A stretch of 64,000 nt of DNA from an uncultured Armatimonadota bacterium (GTDB taxonomy: Bacteria > Armatimonadota > Fimbriimonadia > Fimbriimonadales > Fimbriimonadaceae), in the NCBI GenBank assembly GCA_903927025.1, contig CAIYLG010000048.1:1-64000 (forward strand). Reading direction: 5' to 3'. The translations under genes were made by a program, and so were the position numbers. Positions 34,617 to 43,246 of this stretch are shown here, in pieces. The stretch's first letter is position 1. Every line of letters begins with the position of its first letter. The notes under the pieces are model-generated. The model did no database searches, was not told where the DNA came from, and worked only from the letters and a program-made list of their open reading frames with translations.

Positions 34617-35969
34617 CTATGGCTTTGGCAGCCCCCGCTCAAGCTCCAAGGCGCGACTGCCCTTGATCATCCCTGCATCGCCGGGCCGCATCTCCCCAAG
34701 GAACTGCTGAACATCCTCGATGCAGGTGGCGATGGCGACTGCATCTGGGCGCAGTCCGCTCTCAATCGCGGCGTCAATAGATGCTTCCGTGGCTGGTCCG
34801 TAGAAGAGCACATGGTCGAGCTTGGAAGATCCAATCTTGGCTCCCACGGAGCGGTGAGCAGCTTCGCTGTACTCGCCCAACTCCCTCATTTCACCAATCA
34901 CTGCAAAGCGTCTGCCCTCGACGTGAAGGTCGGCGAGAGTCTCAATCGCTGCGATCATGCTTGGTGGGCTCGCATTGTAGGTGTCCAGCAGAATCGTGGC
35001 CCCGTTCCATTCCACCACCTCCATTCGCATCGGAGGAAGCTTAACGGACTGAATCTCAGCGGCAGCAAGTCGAGGGTCGAGCCCTAGCACCGCCGCCGTA
35101 AGAACGGCCGCGGCGGCATTCAGGGCGATATGCCGTCCGGCAGCCGGCACAATCGCTTCCCACTGTTTTGCATCGCACATCCCGGAGACTCGGGCGGAGT
35201 TCCAGCTCAGCACTTCGTAGTCCGTGATCTGGCAATCCGCACTGGGTTCAACGCCAAAAGTCCAAACCTGGGCATTGCTGAGCGGAGTCAGCCAGGCAAG
35301 CAGCTCGTCCTCGTTCCAAAGAATCGCCGCCCCTTCGTTCGGTAGAGCTTCCAACAGCTCGCCCTTAGCCTGTGCAATTCCGTGACGAGAACCCACCATT
35401 TCCATGTGGGCAAAGCCGATGTTGGTAATGACGCCGACCTGGGGTCGTGAGAACGAAGCGAGGTGGGCGATCTGATCAAATCCACGCATCGCCATCTCAA
35501 TAACCACCGCTTTGTGCTCCTGCTGAAGCTCGGCCCACACCAAGGGTGCGGTGAATTCAGAGTTGCGGTTACCCGGAGTCTTCAGCACCTGTCCAAGCGG
35601 CGATAGGCTGGCGGCAACAAACTCCTTAGTCGTGGTTTTGCCCGCACTGCCCGTGATGCCGACTACAGGCCCTGCGAAGGAGTCCCGAAAGTGAGATCCG
35701 AGCTTGGCAAGTGCCTCCACAAGATTCGGAACAAGAATATGTGGGCCATCAACTGGACGTTCCACCAGTGATCCTATTGCGCCGGAAGCCATCGCCGCGG
35801 ACACAAAATCGTGCCCGTCAACTCGCGCACCTTTTATCGCCAGAAACAGATCGCCGGCATGAACCTGACTGCTGTCCAGCGAGAACGAGGTGACGAATGC
35901 ACTTTCGGAGAACCCAGTTGGAGTGCCACCCACCCATTGGGCAAACTCTGCCACAGAAGTAGGCGTCAA
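34617..35969 (-). CDS. murF: MurF, UDP-MurNAc-tripeptide--D-Ala-D-Ala ligase
   Basis: 450 residues from TTG 35969 (TTGA overlap with murE; GGGAGG upstream). ATP loop GITGSAGKTTTKE (104-116), KTPGNRNSEFTAPL, VIEMAMRGFDQIAHL, NIGFAHMEMVGS, LLDTYNASPPSM and IGEMRELGEYS. Adds the D-Ala-D-Ala made by the Ddl half of MurC-Ddl. Confidence 0.95.
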   Translation of the reverse strand: MTPTSVAEFAQWVGGTPTGFSESAFVTSFSLDSSQVHAGDLFLAIKGARVDGHDFVSAAMASGAIGSLVERPVDGPHILVPNLVEALAKLGSHFRDSFAGPVVGITGSAGKTTTKEFVAASLSPLGQVLKTPGNRNSEFTAPLVWAELQQEHKAVVIEMAMRGFDQIAHLASFSRPQVGVITNIGFAHMEMVGSRHGIAQAKGELLEALPNEGAAILWNEDELLAWLTPLSNAQVWTFGVEPSADCQITDYEVLSWNSARVSGMCDAKQWEAIVPAAGRHIALNAAAAVLTAAVLGLDPRLAAAEIQSVKLPPMRMEVVEWNGATILLDTYNASPPSMIAAIETLADLHVEGRRFAVIGEMRELGEYSEAAHRSVGAKIGSSKLDHVLFYGPATEASIDAAIESGLRPDAVAIATCIEDVQQFLGEMRPGDAGMIKGSRALELERGLPKP

Positions 35970-37444
35970 TTCAGAGCCTCCCGCGCCAGTTCTCGATCGT
36001 CCATCGAGAGTTTGGTCCGTCCGACGATCTGATAGTTCTCGTGCCCCTTTCCGGCGATCACGACGACGTCGCCAGGATTTGCCATCTTTACGGCCTGGGC
36101 AATTGCTTCCCTTCGGTCAACGATTGAGAGAGAATTTGAACCTGCCTGTATGCCCGACTGGATCTCGTTCATGATTTCGATTGGGTCTTCGGTTCGAGGA
36201 TTGTCACTAGTCACAATAGTGATATCGGAGAGTTGACTCGCAGTCTTTCCCATTACCGGTCGCTTTGTTGAATCTCGATCGCCGCCGCAGCCAAATACGG
36301 TGATGATTCTCTTGGGATCGAGTTCGCGTACGGATTCCAGCAGCTTCTCCAACGCATCGGGGGTGTGCGCATAGTCCACCAAAACTCCAATGCCCTTTGA
36401 ATTCCGCACGGCCTCAAATCGGCCTGGAACCGGTCTCACACTCGCGATTGCAGCTGTAACCTGTTCGAGTGAGTAGCCAAGCGCGAGCATTCCAGCCACG
36501 GCACTGAGGCAATTGAATAGGTTGAAATGGCCGCCAACATGGACGTCAACAGCAACGGTCCTTCCGTAGTCCAGCTCCATACGAATATGGTCAACTTCAA
36601 TCGCTATGGCTCGACCAACCAAGTCTGCCTTTTCGTCGAAGCCGTACGTCAGACTTGGCCCATTCTGCTCCACCGCCCACCGCCTTCCGATGGGGTCATC
36701 TACATTAAAGACTCCAACGAATCGCTTGTCAGACTGGAGTGGCAGATCCGTAAAGAGCCGGTGCTTTACTGCTGCGTAGCTCTGCATCGACTGATGAAAG
36801 TCCAGGTGATCCTGCGTCAGATTGGTGAAGATGCCTGCGTCAAACTCAATTCCATCAGCACGTCTTTCGGCTAGCGCGTGGCTGCTCACTTCCATAGCCA
36901 GTGCTTCCGTTTTTTGACTCCGAGCCTGGTCCAGGAGGTTGTACAGCTCGACGGCGAATGGGGTCGTATTCGCAAGCTCTCGATTCGTTTCCGGAAGCTG
37001 GACTCCCAGTGTTCCAATGTATCCCGTCCTAACACCAAGCGCAGCCATCATGTCTCTCAACATCCAGGCGGTGGTGCTCTTGCCGTTTGTGCCGGTCACC
37101 CCAATCACCTTCATGTTGTGGGTTGGGCGGTCAAAGAACGTGTTGCAGAGTCGCCAAATCGCTTCGTTATAGCCGATTCGGTCAGAAGCGAACCTCACGT
37201 AAGGAATCTGCGCATCGACTGCAGATTCGATTCCTCCTGAGTCGATTACGATTGCGGCGACCGCTCCCTTTTCCGATGCTGCACCAATAAAGGACTGGCT
37301 GTCGAAGCTGCCGCCGGGCATGCATACAAACAGGGACCCTGGCTTCGCCTCCCGGGAATCCATGACCAGTGAAGTCACTTCCGCGTCTCCCGCGCTTTCC
37401 AGCGGATTCAAATTAGACTTAAGCAGAAGGGTCGAGAGCCTCAA
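35966..37444 (-). CDS. murE: MurE, UDP-MurNAc-L-Ala-D-Glu--meso-DAP ligase
   Basis: 492 residues from TTG 37444 (overlaps the ftsI stop as TTGA; GAGG upstream). ATP loop GTNGKSTT (118-125), MEVSSHALAERR, NLTQDHLDFH, the lysine in AAVKHRLF, and the C-terminal domain GCGGDRDSTKRP. The motif DNPR (414-417, followed by TEDP) is the known marker for meso-diaminopimelate, so the peptidoglycan should be of the DAP type, as in diderms. Confidence 0.95.
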   Translation of the reverse strand: MRLSTLLLKSNLNPLESAGDAEVTSLVMDSREAKPGSLFVCMPGGSFDSQSFIGAASEKGAVAAIVIDSGGIESAVDAQIPYVRFASDRIGYNEAIWRLCNTFFDRPTHNMKVIGVTGTNGKSTTAWMLRDMMAALGVRTGYIGTLGVQLPETNRELANTTPFAVELYNLLDQARSQKTEALAMEVSSHALAERRADGIEFDAGIFTNLTQDHLDFHQSMQSYAAVKHRLFTDLPLQSDKRFVGVFNVDDPIGRRWAVEQNGPSLTYGFDEKADLVGRAIAIEVDHIRMELDYGRTVAVDVHVGGHFNLFNCLSAVAGMLALGYSLEQVTAAIASVRPVPGRFEAVRNSKGIGVLVDYAHTPDALEKLLESVRELDPKRIITVFGCGGDRDSTKRPVMGKTASQLSDITIVTSDNPRTEDPIEIMNEIQSGIQAGSNSLSIVDRREAIAQAVKMANPGDVVVIAGKGHENYQIVGRTKLSMDDRELAREALN

Positions 37445-39276
37445 AGAGCCTCGACATCCTTCTTCTCAGTCGGTTCAGTCTTCTTTTTCAGCGAAATGTG
37501 CTTGAGAGCATCGCTTGTAATCGGCTCTGTTGGCGGAATGTTGTAGTGTCGAATGACGGACCGAGCCAACTGGTGGAATACCGGCCCAGCCACGTCTGCA
37601 CCGTAATACCCGCCCAATTTGGGATTATTGACCATCACCAGGATCACAGCTTTCGGATCCTGTGCCGGCACAAACCCGACAAAATTAGAAACGTATCCGT
37701 GCTGTCCCTTTCCAACCTTTTGCGCTGTTCCCGTCTTGCCCGCCATACGATAGCCAGGGATACTGAGCTTCTTGCCGGTGCCCTCATCCGATTGGATGAC
37801 CATTTCCATGCACTTGAGAACGGCATCTGCTGTTTCAGGCTGAACGATCTGGCTCGGCTTTGGCAAGACGACCGGACTGCCGCCAATTTTCGCAATAAGG
37901 TGCGGCTGTGCGCGGAAGCCATTATTGCCAATCATTCCAAATGCACCCAGCAGGTCTGTCGGCGTGCAGGTGATCGACTGACCGAATCCAATGGTCGCAA
38001 GCTGAAGGCGCTCCGCATATTCATTTCTGCGCAGCAGACCATGGAGCTCTCCTGGAAGATCCAAAGTGCTTAGGTAAAGATCCTTCCTTGCCTTACTGAG
38101 AGCAACCAGGTGGAGCTTGTCGATGAAGTCAAACATCGGCTGTCTTCCGATCCGACACGCCCAAATTGCAGCCGACACGTTGCAGCTTCTCGCAATGGCG
38201 TCAATGGTTGTGATCGTTCCGTGGGCTCGGTTGCCATGGTGGCTATCGCAGTGAATGGGCTTGGAAGTTTCGGTCGGATGCCACTCTCCTGCGCAGTTGA
38301 TGGAGTCAGTGAGCTTGATCTTTCCATCGTCAATGCCCTTGGCAAGGGTTAGAACCTTGAACATCGACCCTGGCTCAAGCTGAGCCATGTAAGCCGGATT
38401 GAAACCAAAGTTGCCTTGACTGGCAGTTGGGTCGTTCGGCTCAAACGATGGCCAGTTTGCCATCGCAAGAATTTCTCCGGTCTTTGGATTCATGACCATT
38501 GCCACGCCGTAATCGGCGTGGTGAGACTCCACAGCAAGCTTGAGTGAGTCAGACGCCACAGTCTGAACGTCCCGATCGATGGTCAATTCGACATCTTTAC
38601 CGTCTCTCCGCTCGATGTTCCCTTTGCCCAAGCGCATCGGAAGGAAGTCTCCATTGCGATCGGTTAGGCCGACCTTGTGCCCATTAACCCCAGACAGCTC
38701 AGCGTTGAGGCTCTTCTCTAGGCCAGTTCTTACAACCTTGACTTCGCCCTTTTTGGCCCCAGCATATTCCCGGATCACGCCAACAAATCCTGCGGCGCCA
38801 GAACCAAGCGGATAGGTGCGCCGTCCCGCCGGGGTGAGGGCGATGCCGTTGGCTCGCCACTTCTTCTTTATTGCTTCAACTGCGGCGTGTCGGTCTCCAC
38901 TGATCGGGTCCAGCCATGACTGCTTCTTAACACCTGAATCAGCTAGGGATTCAAATTCGCCAGCAGGAATTCCGGTTGCTTCCGCCAGTTCCAGGTAGAA
39001 GGCGTCGCAATGGGGAACGGCTTTGAACACCACAGTAAGCCCGTACGACTCTTCGTCCTCGGCAAGCGGCTTTGCGTCTGCTGCGAGAATGGCTCCTCGA
39101 CGCGCTGGCTCCGGCTCGTTGAAAACGAGCTTATGAGAATCTTTCGCAAGTTTGAACGTGCCCGGGCGCTCCCAGGTCTGGAGTTTGACTTGGCTATAAA
39201 CTGCCCCTACAAACAGGCCGCCTAAGCAGAAGGCGGCCAGTTTGAAGGACTTGGTGTCATCGGTTAGTTGCGACAA
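37441..39276 (-). CDS. ftsI: FtsI/PBP3-type septal transpeptidase
   Basis: 611 residues from TTG 39276 (AAGGT upstream), overlapping ftsL by 20 bases. One N-terminal TM (FKLAAFCLGGLFVGAVY), a pedestal domain with RRGAILAADAKPLAE, and the transpeptidase: SxxK at Ser304 (EPGSMFK), SxN as SCN (364-366) and KTGT (514-517). A Lys/Glu-rich C-terminal tail follows. Crosslinks septal peptidoglycan with FtsW. All catalytic motifs are intact. Confidence 0.95.
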   Translation of the reverse strand: MSQLTDDTKSFKLAAFCLGGLFVGAVYSQVKLQTWERPGTFKLAKDSHKLVFNEPEPARRGAILAADAKPLAEDEESYGLTVVFKAVPHCDAFYLELAEATGIPAGEFESLADSGVKKQSWLDPISGDRHAAVEAIKKKWRANGIALTPAGRRTYPLGSGAAGFVGVIREYAGAKKGEVKVVRTGLEKSLNAELSGVNGHKVGLTDRNGDFLPMRLGKGNIERRDGKDVELTIDRDVQTVASDSLKLAVESHHADYGVAMVMNPKTGEILAMANWPSFEPNDPTASQGNFGFNPAYMAQLEPGSMFKVLTLAKGIDDGKIKLTDSINCAGEWHPTETSKPIHCDSHHGNRAHGTITTIDAIARSCNVSAAIWACRIGRQPMFDFIDKLHLVALSKARKDLYLSTLDLPGELHGLLRRNEYAERLQLATIGFGQSITCTPTDLLGAFGMIGNNGFRAQPHLIAKIGGSPVVLPKPSQIVQPETADAVLKCMEMVIQSDEGTGKKLSIPGYRMAGKTGTAQKVGKGQHGYVSNFVGFVPAQDPKAVILVMVNNPKLGGYYGADVAGPVFHQLARSVIRHYNIPPTEPITSDALKHISLKKKTEPTEKKDVEAL

Positions 39277-39715
39277 GGTTATCTACCTTAGACGTCTGAC
39301 CCAGCCCATCTGGACTGTGAAAACCGTGGGAGAGCGCCCATTGCTCCAAAGACGCGGATGTCGACATGTAGTCGATGCGATGCTGCGCTTCACGGACCAG
39401 CTTGTTTGCCGCCCCTGCTCTGAGTTCAGAATCCCTACTTACAGCGTGAGCCTTATCTGCCATAAATTGCCCGCTGACGCCCGAGATAACGTAAGTCGCA
39501 ACAAACACGCCGCCGAACATGGCAACCTTGCAGGCAATGACTCCCGCAACGGTGAGACTAGCCTTTCTCTGAACCGTGACGGTCTGTGTTGCCACCGTCG
39601 CGTCTCTGTACGGACGCAGTTCTGGCTCGACTCTGCCGCGAGATCGAAGTCGTGACGATGAAGAACCTGGGCGAACCCGAGTTCGAAGCTGTGGCCTTTC
39701 AATTACAACGCTCAT
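39257..39715 (-). CDS. ftsL: FtsL-like bitopic division protein
   Basis: 152 residues: a basic N-terminal tail (~55 residues, Arg/Ser-rich), one TM (VAGVIACKVAMFGGVFVATYVI), then a short periplasmic helix with heptad character (ELRAGAANKLVREAQHRIDYM). Sequence is not conserved in FtsL; the call rests on size, topology and its place between rsmH and ftsI. Confidence 0.75.
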   Translation of the reverse strand: MSVVIERPQLRTRVRPGSSSSRLRSRGRVEPELRPYRDATVATQTVTVQRKASLTVAGVIACKVAMFGGVFVATYVISGVSGQFMADKAHAVSRDSELRAGAANKLVREAQHRIDYMSTSASLEQWALSHGFHSPDGLGQTSKVDNLVATNR

Positions 39716-39770
39716 CCCTAATTACCCTTGCCTTCTCCTGCCTCCAATGCAGAAGCGTGTATCTTTCTAA

Positions 39771-40688
39771 CTAATTTAGAATCCTCCGAATAGCCCGCAT
39801 CTTGGCGCTGCGGCTCCGTGGATTTCTCGCAATTTCATCTGAAGCCGGCTGTCGCGGCTTCTTGTAAAGCTCTTCAAATTCCCCTGTGGCGGAGAGTTCG
39901 CGAAACGCCTGTTTCGCCTGGCGGTCTTCACCGCTGTGGTAAGCGATCGAAATTAATGTCCCACCTGCAACCAGGCAGTTTGCCGCGTCAACTAGCGTCT
40001 CATCGATTCCTTCCAACTCCGCATTGACGGCAATTCGAATCGCCTGAAATGTCCGGGTAGCAGGGTGGATCCTCTTATCTCGCGCTCCAGGCGGGATTGC
40101 TGCCAGCACCGCGTCGACTAAGTCCCCGGTCGTTTTGAGGGGAGTTGTTTTGCGCCGCTCCACAATCTTTCGAGCGATGGCTCGTGCCCAGCGTTCGTCA
40201 GCGTTGTCGTGAAGAATCTGCTCGATTTCGTTTGTGCTGAGGCGATTGAGGAGCGCTCCGGCAGGTTCGCCTCGGCTTCTATCCATCCTCATATCAAGCG
40301 GACCATCCTTTGAGAAGGCAATGCCTCGATTGGGGTCTTCGATCTGCCCGCTGTTCAGGCCAAGGTCCAAAAGAATCGCATTGGGGAGGAGGCCCAGCCC
40401 GCGAACGCAGCGAGCAAGCTGCCTATAATCGCTATGAACGAAGTGCTTGGTAATGGAATCAAAAGGCTCCAGCCTCAGCCGCGCCTTTTCGAGATAGTCC
40501 GCGTCCCAATCGATGCCCAGCAGAGTTCCACCAGGGCGAATCGCCTCCGCAAAGAGCTTGGAGTGACCCGCCAAACCGAGGGTGCCGTCCACCACTGTGT
40601 CGCCAGGCTTTAGTTGGAACGCCTCCAATACCTCGCGCACCATGACAGGCTCGTGGTGTGGTGTTGCGGCCTCTCTTTCCTGCGTCAT
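39771..40688 (-). CDS. rsmH: 16S rRNA m4C1402 methyltransferase RsmH (MraW)
   Basis: 305 residues from ATG 40688, chosen for AAGGAAGGA upstream and the family start HHEPVMVREVLEAF. SAM-binding DGTLGLAGHSKLF, LGIDWDAD, ILLDLGLNSGQIEDPNRGIAF, GTLISIAYHSGEDRQAKQAFREL and KPRQPASDEIARNPRSRSAKMRA are all typical. It methylates the N4 of C1402 in 16S rRNA. Second gene of the dcw operon, 71 bases after mraZ. Confidence 0.95.
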   Translation of the reverse strand: MTQEREAATPHHEPVMVREVLEAFQLKPGDTVVDGTLGLAGHSKLFAEAIRPGGTLLGIDWDADYLEKARLRLEPFDSITKHFVHSDYRQLARCVRGLGLLPNAILLDLGLNSGQIEDPNRGIAFSKDGPLDMRMDRSRGEPAGALLNRLSTNEIEQILHDNADERWARAIARKIVERRKTTPLKTTGDLVDAVLAAIPPGARDKRIHPATRTFQAIRIAVNAELEGIDETLVDAANCLVAGGTLISIAYHSGEDRQAKQAFRELSATGEFEELYKKPRQPASDEIARNPRSRSAKMRAIRRILN

Positions 40689-40759
40689 GGCGTCCTTCCT
40701 TAAACCTTCAAACTTGAAGGAGGCTCGATCTGCCGACCTGGCCCGTAAGACGCTCTGCC

Positions 40760-41263
40760 TCATGAGCTTGCCGGAGTTGTCAGCCCCTTCATCTTGCTGT
40801 ATGCCTGGTTCAGCGGAACTCTCCGCTCCTTTGCATACACTTCCTGATACTTCCAGTACTCCTGGTACTCCTGCGGATCCCACACCTCAATGTGGTCAAA
40901 GCAGCCAACCAGCAATACCTTCTCTTTAAGGTGAGCCTTCTTCCGAATGTGCTCCGGAATGACCACCCTTCCCTGTGTATCGCAGCTCAGATCGTCGTCT
41001 GCCATCGCGAAAAACAACCGAGCGTAATCCTGTCGTCCAGGATTCATTGGGTCCGTGTTGTTGATTTCGATCAGGCGCTCCTGCCATCTATCCTCTGGGT
41101 AGATGCAGATGCACCCAAGTTCGCCAATAGCCATCGCGAACGAGTCGCCAAGACGGTCCCGCTTCTTCTTGCCTAAAAGAATCCGCCCCTTGCTATCAAG
41201 GGTGGCCTCGTCGGTTCCAAGAAGCGGTTTGAGATCAATCCTTGTATCTCCGACCGCCGACAT
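40760..41263 (-). CDS. mraZ: Transcriptional regulator MraZ
   Basis: 167 residues with two AbrB-like repeats: ATLDSKGRILLGKKKRDRLG (about 20-39) and CDTQGRVVIPEHIRKKAHL (about 94-112). MraZ binds repeats upstream of the dcw operon and represses it. It is the first gene of this operon. Clear TGGG-type operator repeats were not found upstream; only TGGATGTGGGG (minus strand, near 41364) is suggestive. Confidence 0.95.
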   Translation of the reverse strand: MSAVGDTRIDLKPLLGTDEATLDSKGRILLGKKKRDRLGDSFAMAIGELGCICIYPEDRWQERLIEINNTDPMNPGRQDYARLFFAMADDDLSCDTQGRVVIPEHIRKKAHLKEKVLLVGCFDHIEVWDPQEYQEYWKYQEVYAKERRVPLNQAYSKMKGLTTPASS

Positions 41264-41302
41264 ATTCGAAAATTCCTTTTTTCGTTGCTGGGGGAATTTG
41301 AA

Positions 41303-41333
41303 GGGCGGGTTAGCATCCGTGCTTCCCCCGCCC
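41303..41333 (-). promoter_or_regulatory. GC-rich hairpin in the mraZ leader region
   Basis: A 7-bp stem GGGCGGG/CCCGCCC encloses a second small stem (AGCA-tccg-TGCT), 40-70 bases before the mraZ start. It is not followed by a T-run in the mraZ direction. It could affect translation or transcription of the dcw leader. Confidence 0.5.
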
Positions 41334-41427
41334 TCAGGAACTTTTTAGTGTTCCGCCCCACATCCACTCTGCCTAGCGACCATCCTTTGCCCCGACAGCG
41401 TTACGGAGATGAGTATATGGGAATAGA

Positions 41428-41453
41428 TGCCATTTTTATAGTTTGAAATGGCA
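41428..41453. promoter_or_regulatory. 8-bp inverted repeat upstream of mraZ
   Basis: TGCCATTT - 10 bases - AAATGGCA in an AT-rich stretch that probably holds the dcw promoter (TATACT on the minus strand nearby). It is a candidate operator; the binding protein is unknown. Confidence 0.4.
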
Positions 41454-41584
41454 TTGATCACCACAAAACCTCCACTATTTTCCAAGTTCACACCAACCGT
41501 CTATCTGAATAGATACATCTGTCTACATATATTCAAGTTGCAGTAGTAGGTGCCTACCCCCGATAACCCTTCAGAGCAATTCAC

Positions 41585-41895
41585 CAGGAGAGGCTAGGAG
41601 TCCAAGTCGGGCTAGACCGAGTGCAGATGCACCGTCAGGTCGCCCCGCAACGGCGAGCGCCTGGGGGTGAGGCAGGATTGATGGACCCAGGCGGTCACGG
41701 GCAAGCTAATTCCGAGTTGTTCTGAAAATTGGCAAACGCCACGAACCGGCTCCCTTCAACTCTTGGGAGGTTTCAACGAGTCGACCGCCGCACACTGCTC
41801 GGCAGGCGGCGACTCAACTTCTCAAAGTAGCCGTCACGCGGCTAGCTGACCGAAAGCGCCATGGTGCCGAAACCGAAATCAAGACGAGTTCCGAC
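41585..41895. ncRNA. Unidentified structured intergenic element, candidate RNA
   Basis: No protein frame fits this GC-rich stretch between the GH76-like gene and mraZ. It holds at least seven stems: TCGG/CCGA (41607-41620), GTGC-agat-GCAC (41621-41632), CGCCTGGG/CCCAGGCG (41658-41693), GGC-aaac-GCC (41731-41740), CTCCC/GGGAG (about 41750-41769), an 11-bp stem with one bulged A (41778-41815) and TAGCCG-tcacg-CGGCTA (41827-41843). Size and density fit a ~300-nt non-coding RNA. The conserved RNase P (GAGGAAAGTCC), tmRNA and common riboswitch signatures were looked for and not found. Strand unknown. Confidence 0.4.
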
Positions 41896-41905
41896 CCGTT
41901 ACTCT

Positions 41906-43003
41906 CTACTTCTGGGACGGCTTCTGGTCCGCATTGGCAACTGTGAAGAACGCCCGGATGGCTGAAGCCTGATCAATGAGGGCGTATGGGGTGTAGGGCT
42001 TTGTTGCCTTCATGTCCCAACGATTTCCGTAGTGCCCCAGACTGTCACGCTGCAGACCATGCACGAATTTCAGCCCTGACTCAATTGCTGGCCACGGGTT
42101 GGTCGTCTTTGGCACCTCGGAATAGGCTCGAATCCAATTCTCTAGGAGAAGATGGATGAACTTGCCGTCGTCTTTGAGTCTGCCATCGGAAGTCACCCAC
42201 CGACGCAGGCTGGCATCCTGCATCTCAATCGCATCCGCAGCGTAGTTTGGCTTTTGAGTGATGCGATAGAGGTCCGCCGCTGACCGCAACATCAGGCCCG
42301 TGTTGTACGACCACTTCGATTTTTGAACCTTCCCGCTGAGTGAGATGTTGTCCCAGTAAAGTCCATCTTCCGGATCCCGTAGGTGCGACCTCGTCCAGGC
42401 ATAGATATCTTCTGCAATTTGTAGGTACCTGGGATTCTGGTCGACGTCGTATAGGGCCAGCGCACATGCCGCGGCAGGTCCGTTGGAACAGGTGTTCTTT
42501 GAAGTCTTCTCCTTCTCTCTCCAGTAGATCCCGTCCCCTAAAACCGAATCACGTCCGCTCAGTACGTAGTCAAACGCCTTGCGGGCCCGGTCTAAGACCT
42601 TATCTGAATGGAGGATTTTGCTCGCCTCAATAAGGCCTAGAACCATCCATTCGTTGTCGTCATAGTAGCGATCCATCGGTTTTGGGACTGGCCGAACATC
42701 AAATCCCGCAACGGGTCCCGTTTTGTTCCAGTAGCGATCCGAGCCCTCGACAATTGATTGAAGTTCCTCAACGTTGCGCTTGTCGGCCACCGAGGCGGCA
42801 TTGGCCGCCTGAATGAGCACCCCCAGCCCCCAATTGAACACAGGGTCCTTGGCAGTCTTTCCCAGTGTTCGCTCTTCGACGAACAGCCCCGATGAGGGCG
42901 TCATCATTTCAGCTTGAATTCGGTCAAAGGCCTCTTGCCCGTAGGCTTTGAAGTGCTCTTTTTGCAACAGTGACCAAAACGCGATAATCCCGGAAGCAAT
43001 CAA
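41906..43003 (-). CDS. Glycoside hydrolase family 76-like protein (alpha-1,6-mannanase type)
   Basis: 365 residues from TTG 43003 (AAGGTGA seven bases upstream). An (alpha/alpha)6-barrel pattern with the GH76 hallmark Asp pair in YYDDNEWMVLGLIEA (D115, D116), then NTCSNGPAAACAL and WSYNTGLMLRSAADLY. GH76 enzymes cut alpha-1,6-mannan backbones. The N-terminus (IASGIIAFWSLL) is a short, weak export signal, so cell location is uncertain. It is monocistronic, with the structured element downstream. Confidence 0.8.
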   Translation of the reverse strand: MIASGIIAFWSLLQKEHFKAYGQEAFDRIQAEMMTPSSGLFVEERTLGKTAKDPVFNWGLGVLIQAANAASVADKRNVEELQSIVEGSDRYWNKTGPVAGFDVRPVPKPMDRYYDDNEWMVLGLIEASKILHSDKVLDRARKAFDYVLSGRDSVLGDGIYWREKEKTSKNTCSNGPAAACALALYDVDQNPRYLQIAEDIYAWTRSHLRDPEDGLYWDNISLSGKVQKSKWSYNTGLMLRSAADLYRITQKPNYAADAIEMQDASLRRWVTSDGRLKDDGKFIHLLLENWIRAYSEVPKTTNPWPAIESGLKFVHGLQRDSLGHYGNRWDMKATKPYTPYALIDQASAIRAFFTVANADQKPSQK

Positions 43004-43246
43004 GATCGTTTCACCTTAGGCCCGATTGGCAATTTTAAGATATTTAGACACAAATGAACTTGGAAACATGACAAATGTTTCATAGATAAAACAGCCTCGC
43101 AAAGATATCGTGATCGCCCTGCTTCGGTGGTGTTTCTCAAATTACCAGCTATCAAAATCTAACAAATTAGGACCGGTGGTGTTGAGGCCGCTCAAACGTA
43201 TGCCTACAATATCAGTGTTCGGCATCCCGCTCGAACTACCTCCTCA

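Noticed and set aside
40689-40883. 65-residue N-terminal extension of RsmH
   Set aside because: It overlaps mraZ in another frame and lacks family similarity; ATG 40688 has a strong ribosome-binding site and the family start.
41585-41895. RNase P RNA beside mraZ
   Set aside because: The location fits known rnpB neighbourhoods, but the conserved GAGGAAAGTCC block and the 3' partner were not found on either strand. Kept only as an unidentified structured element.
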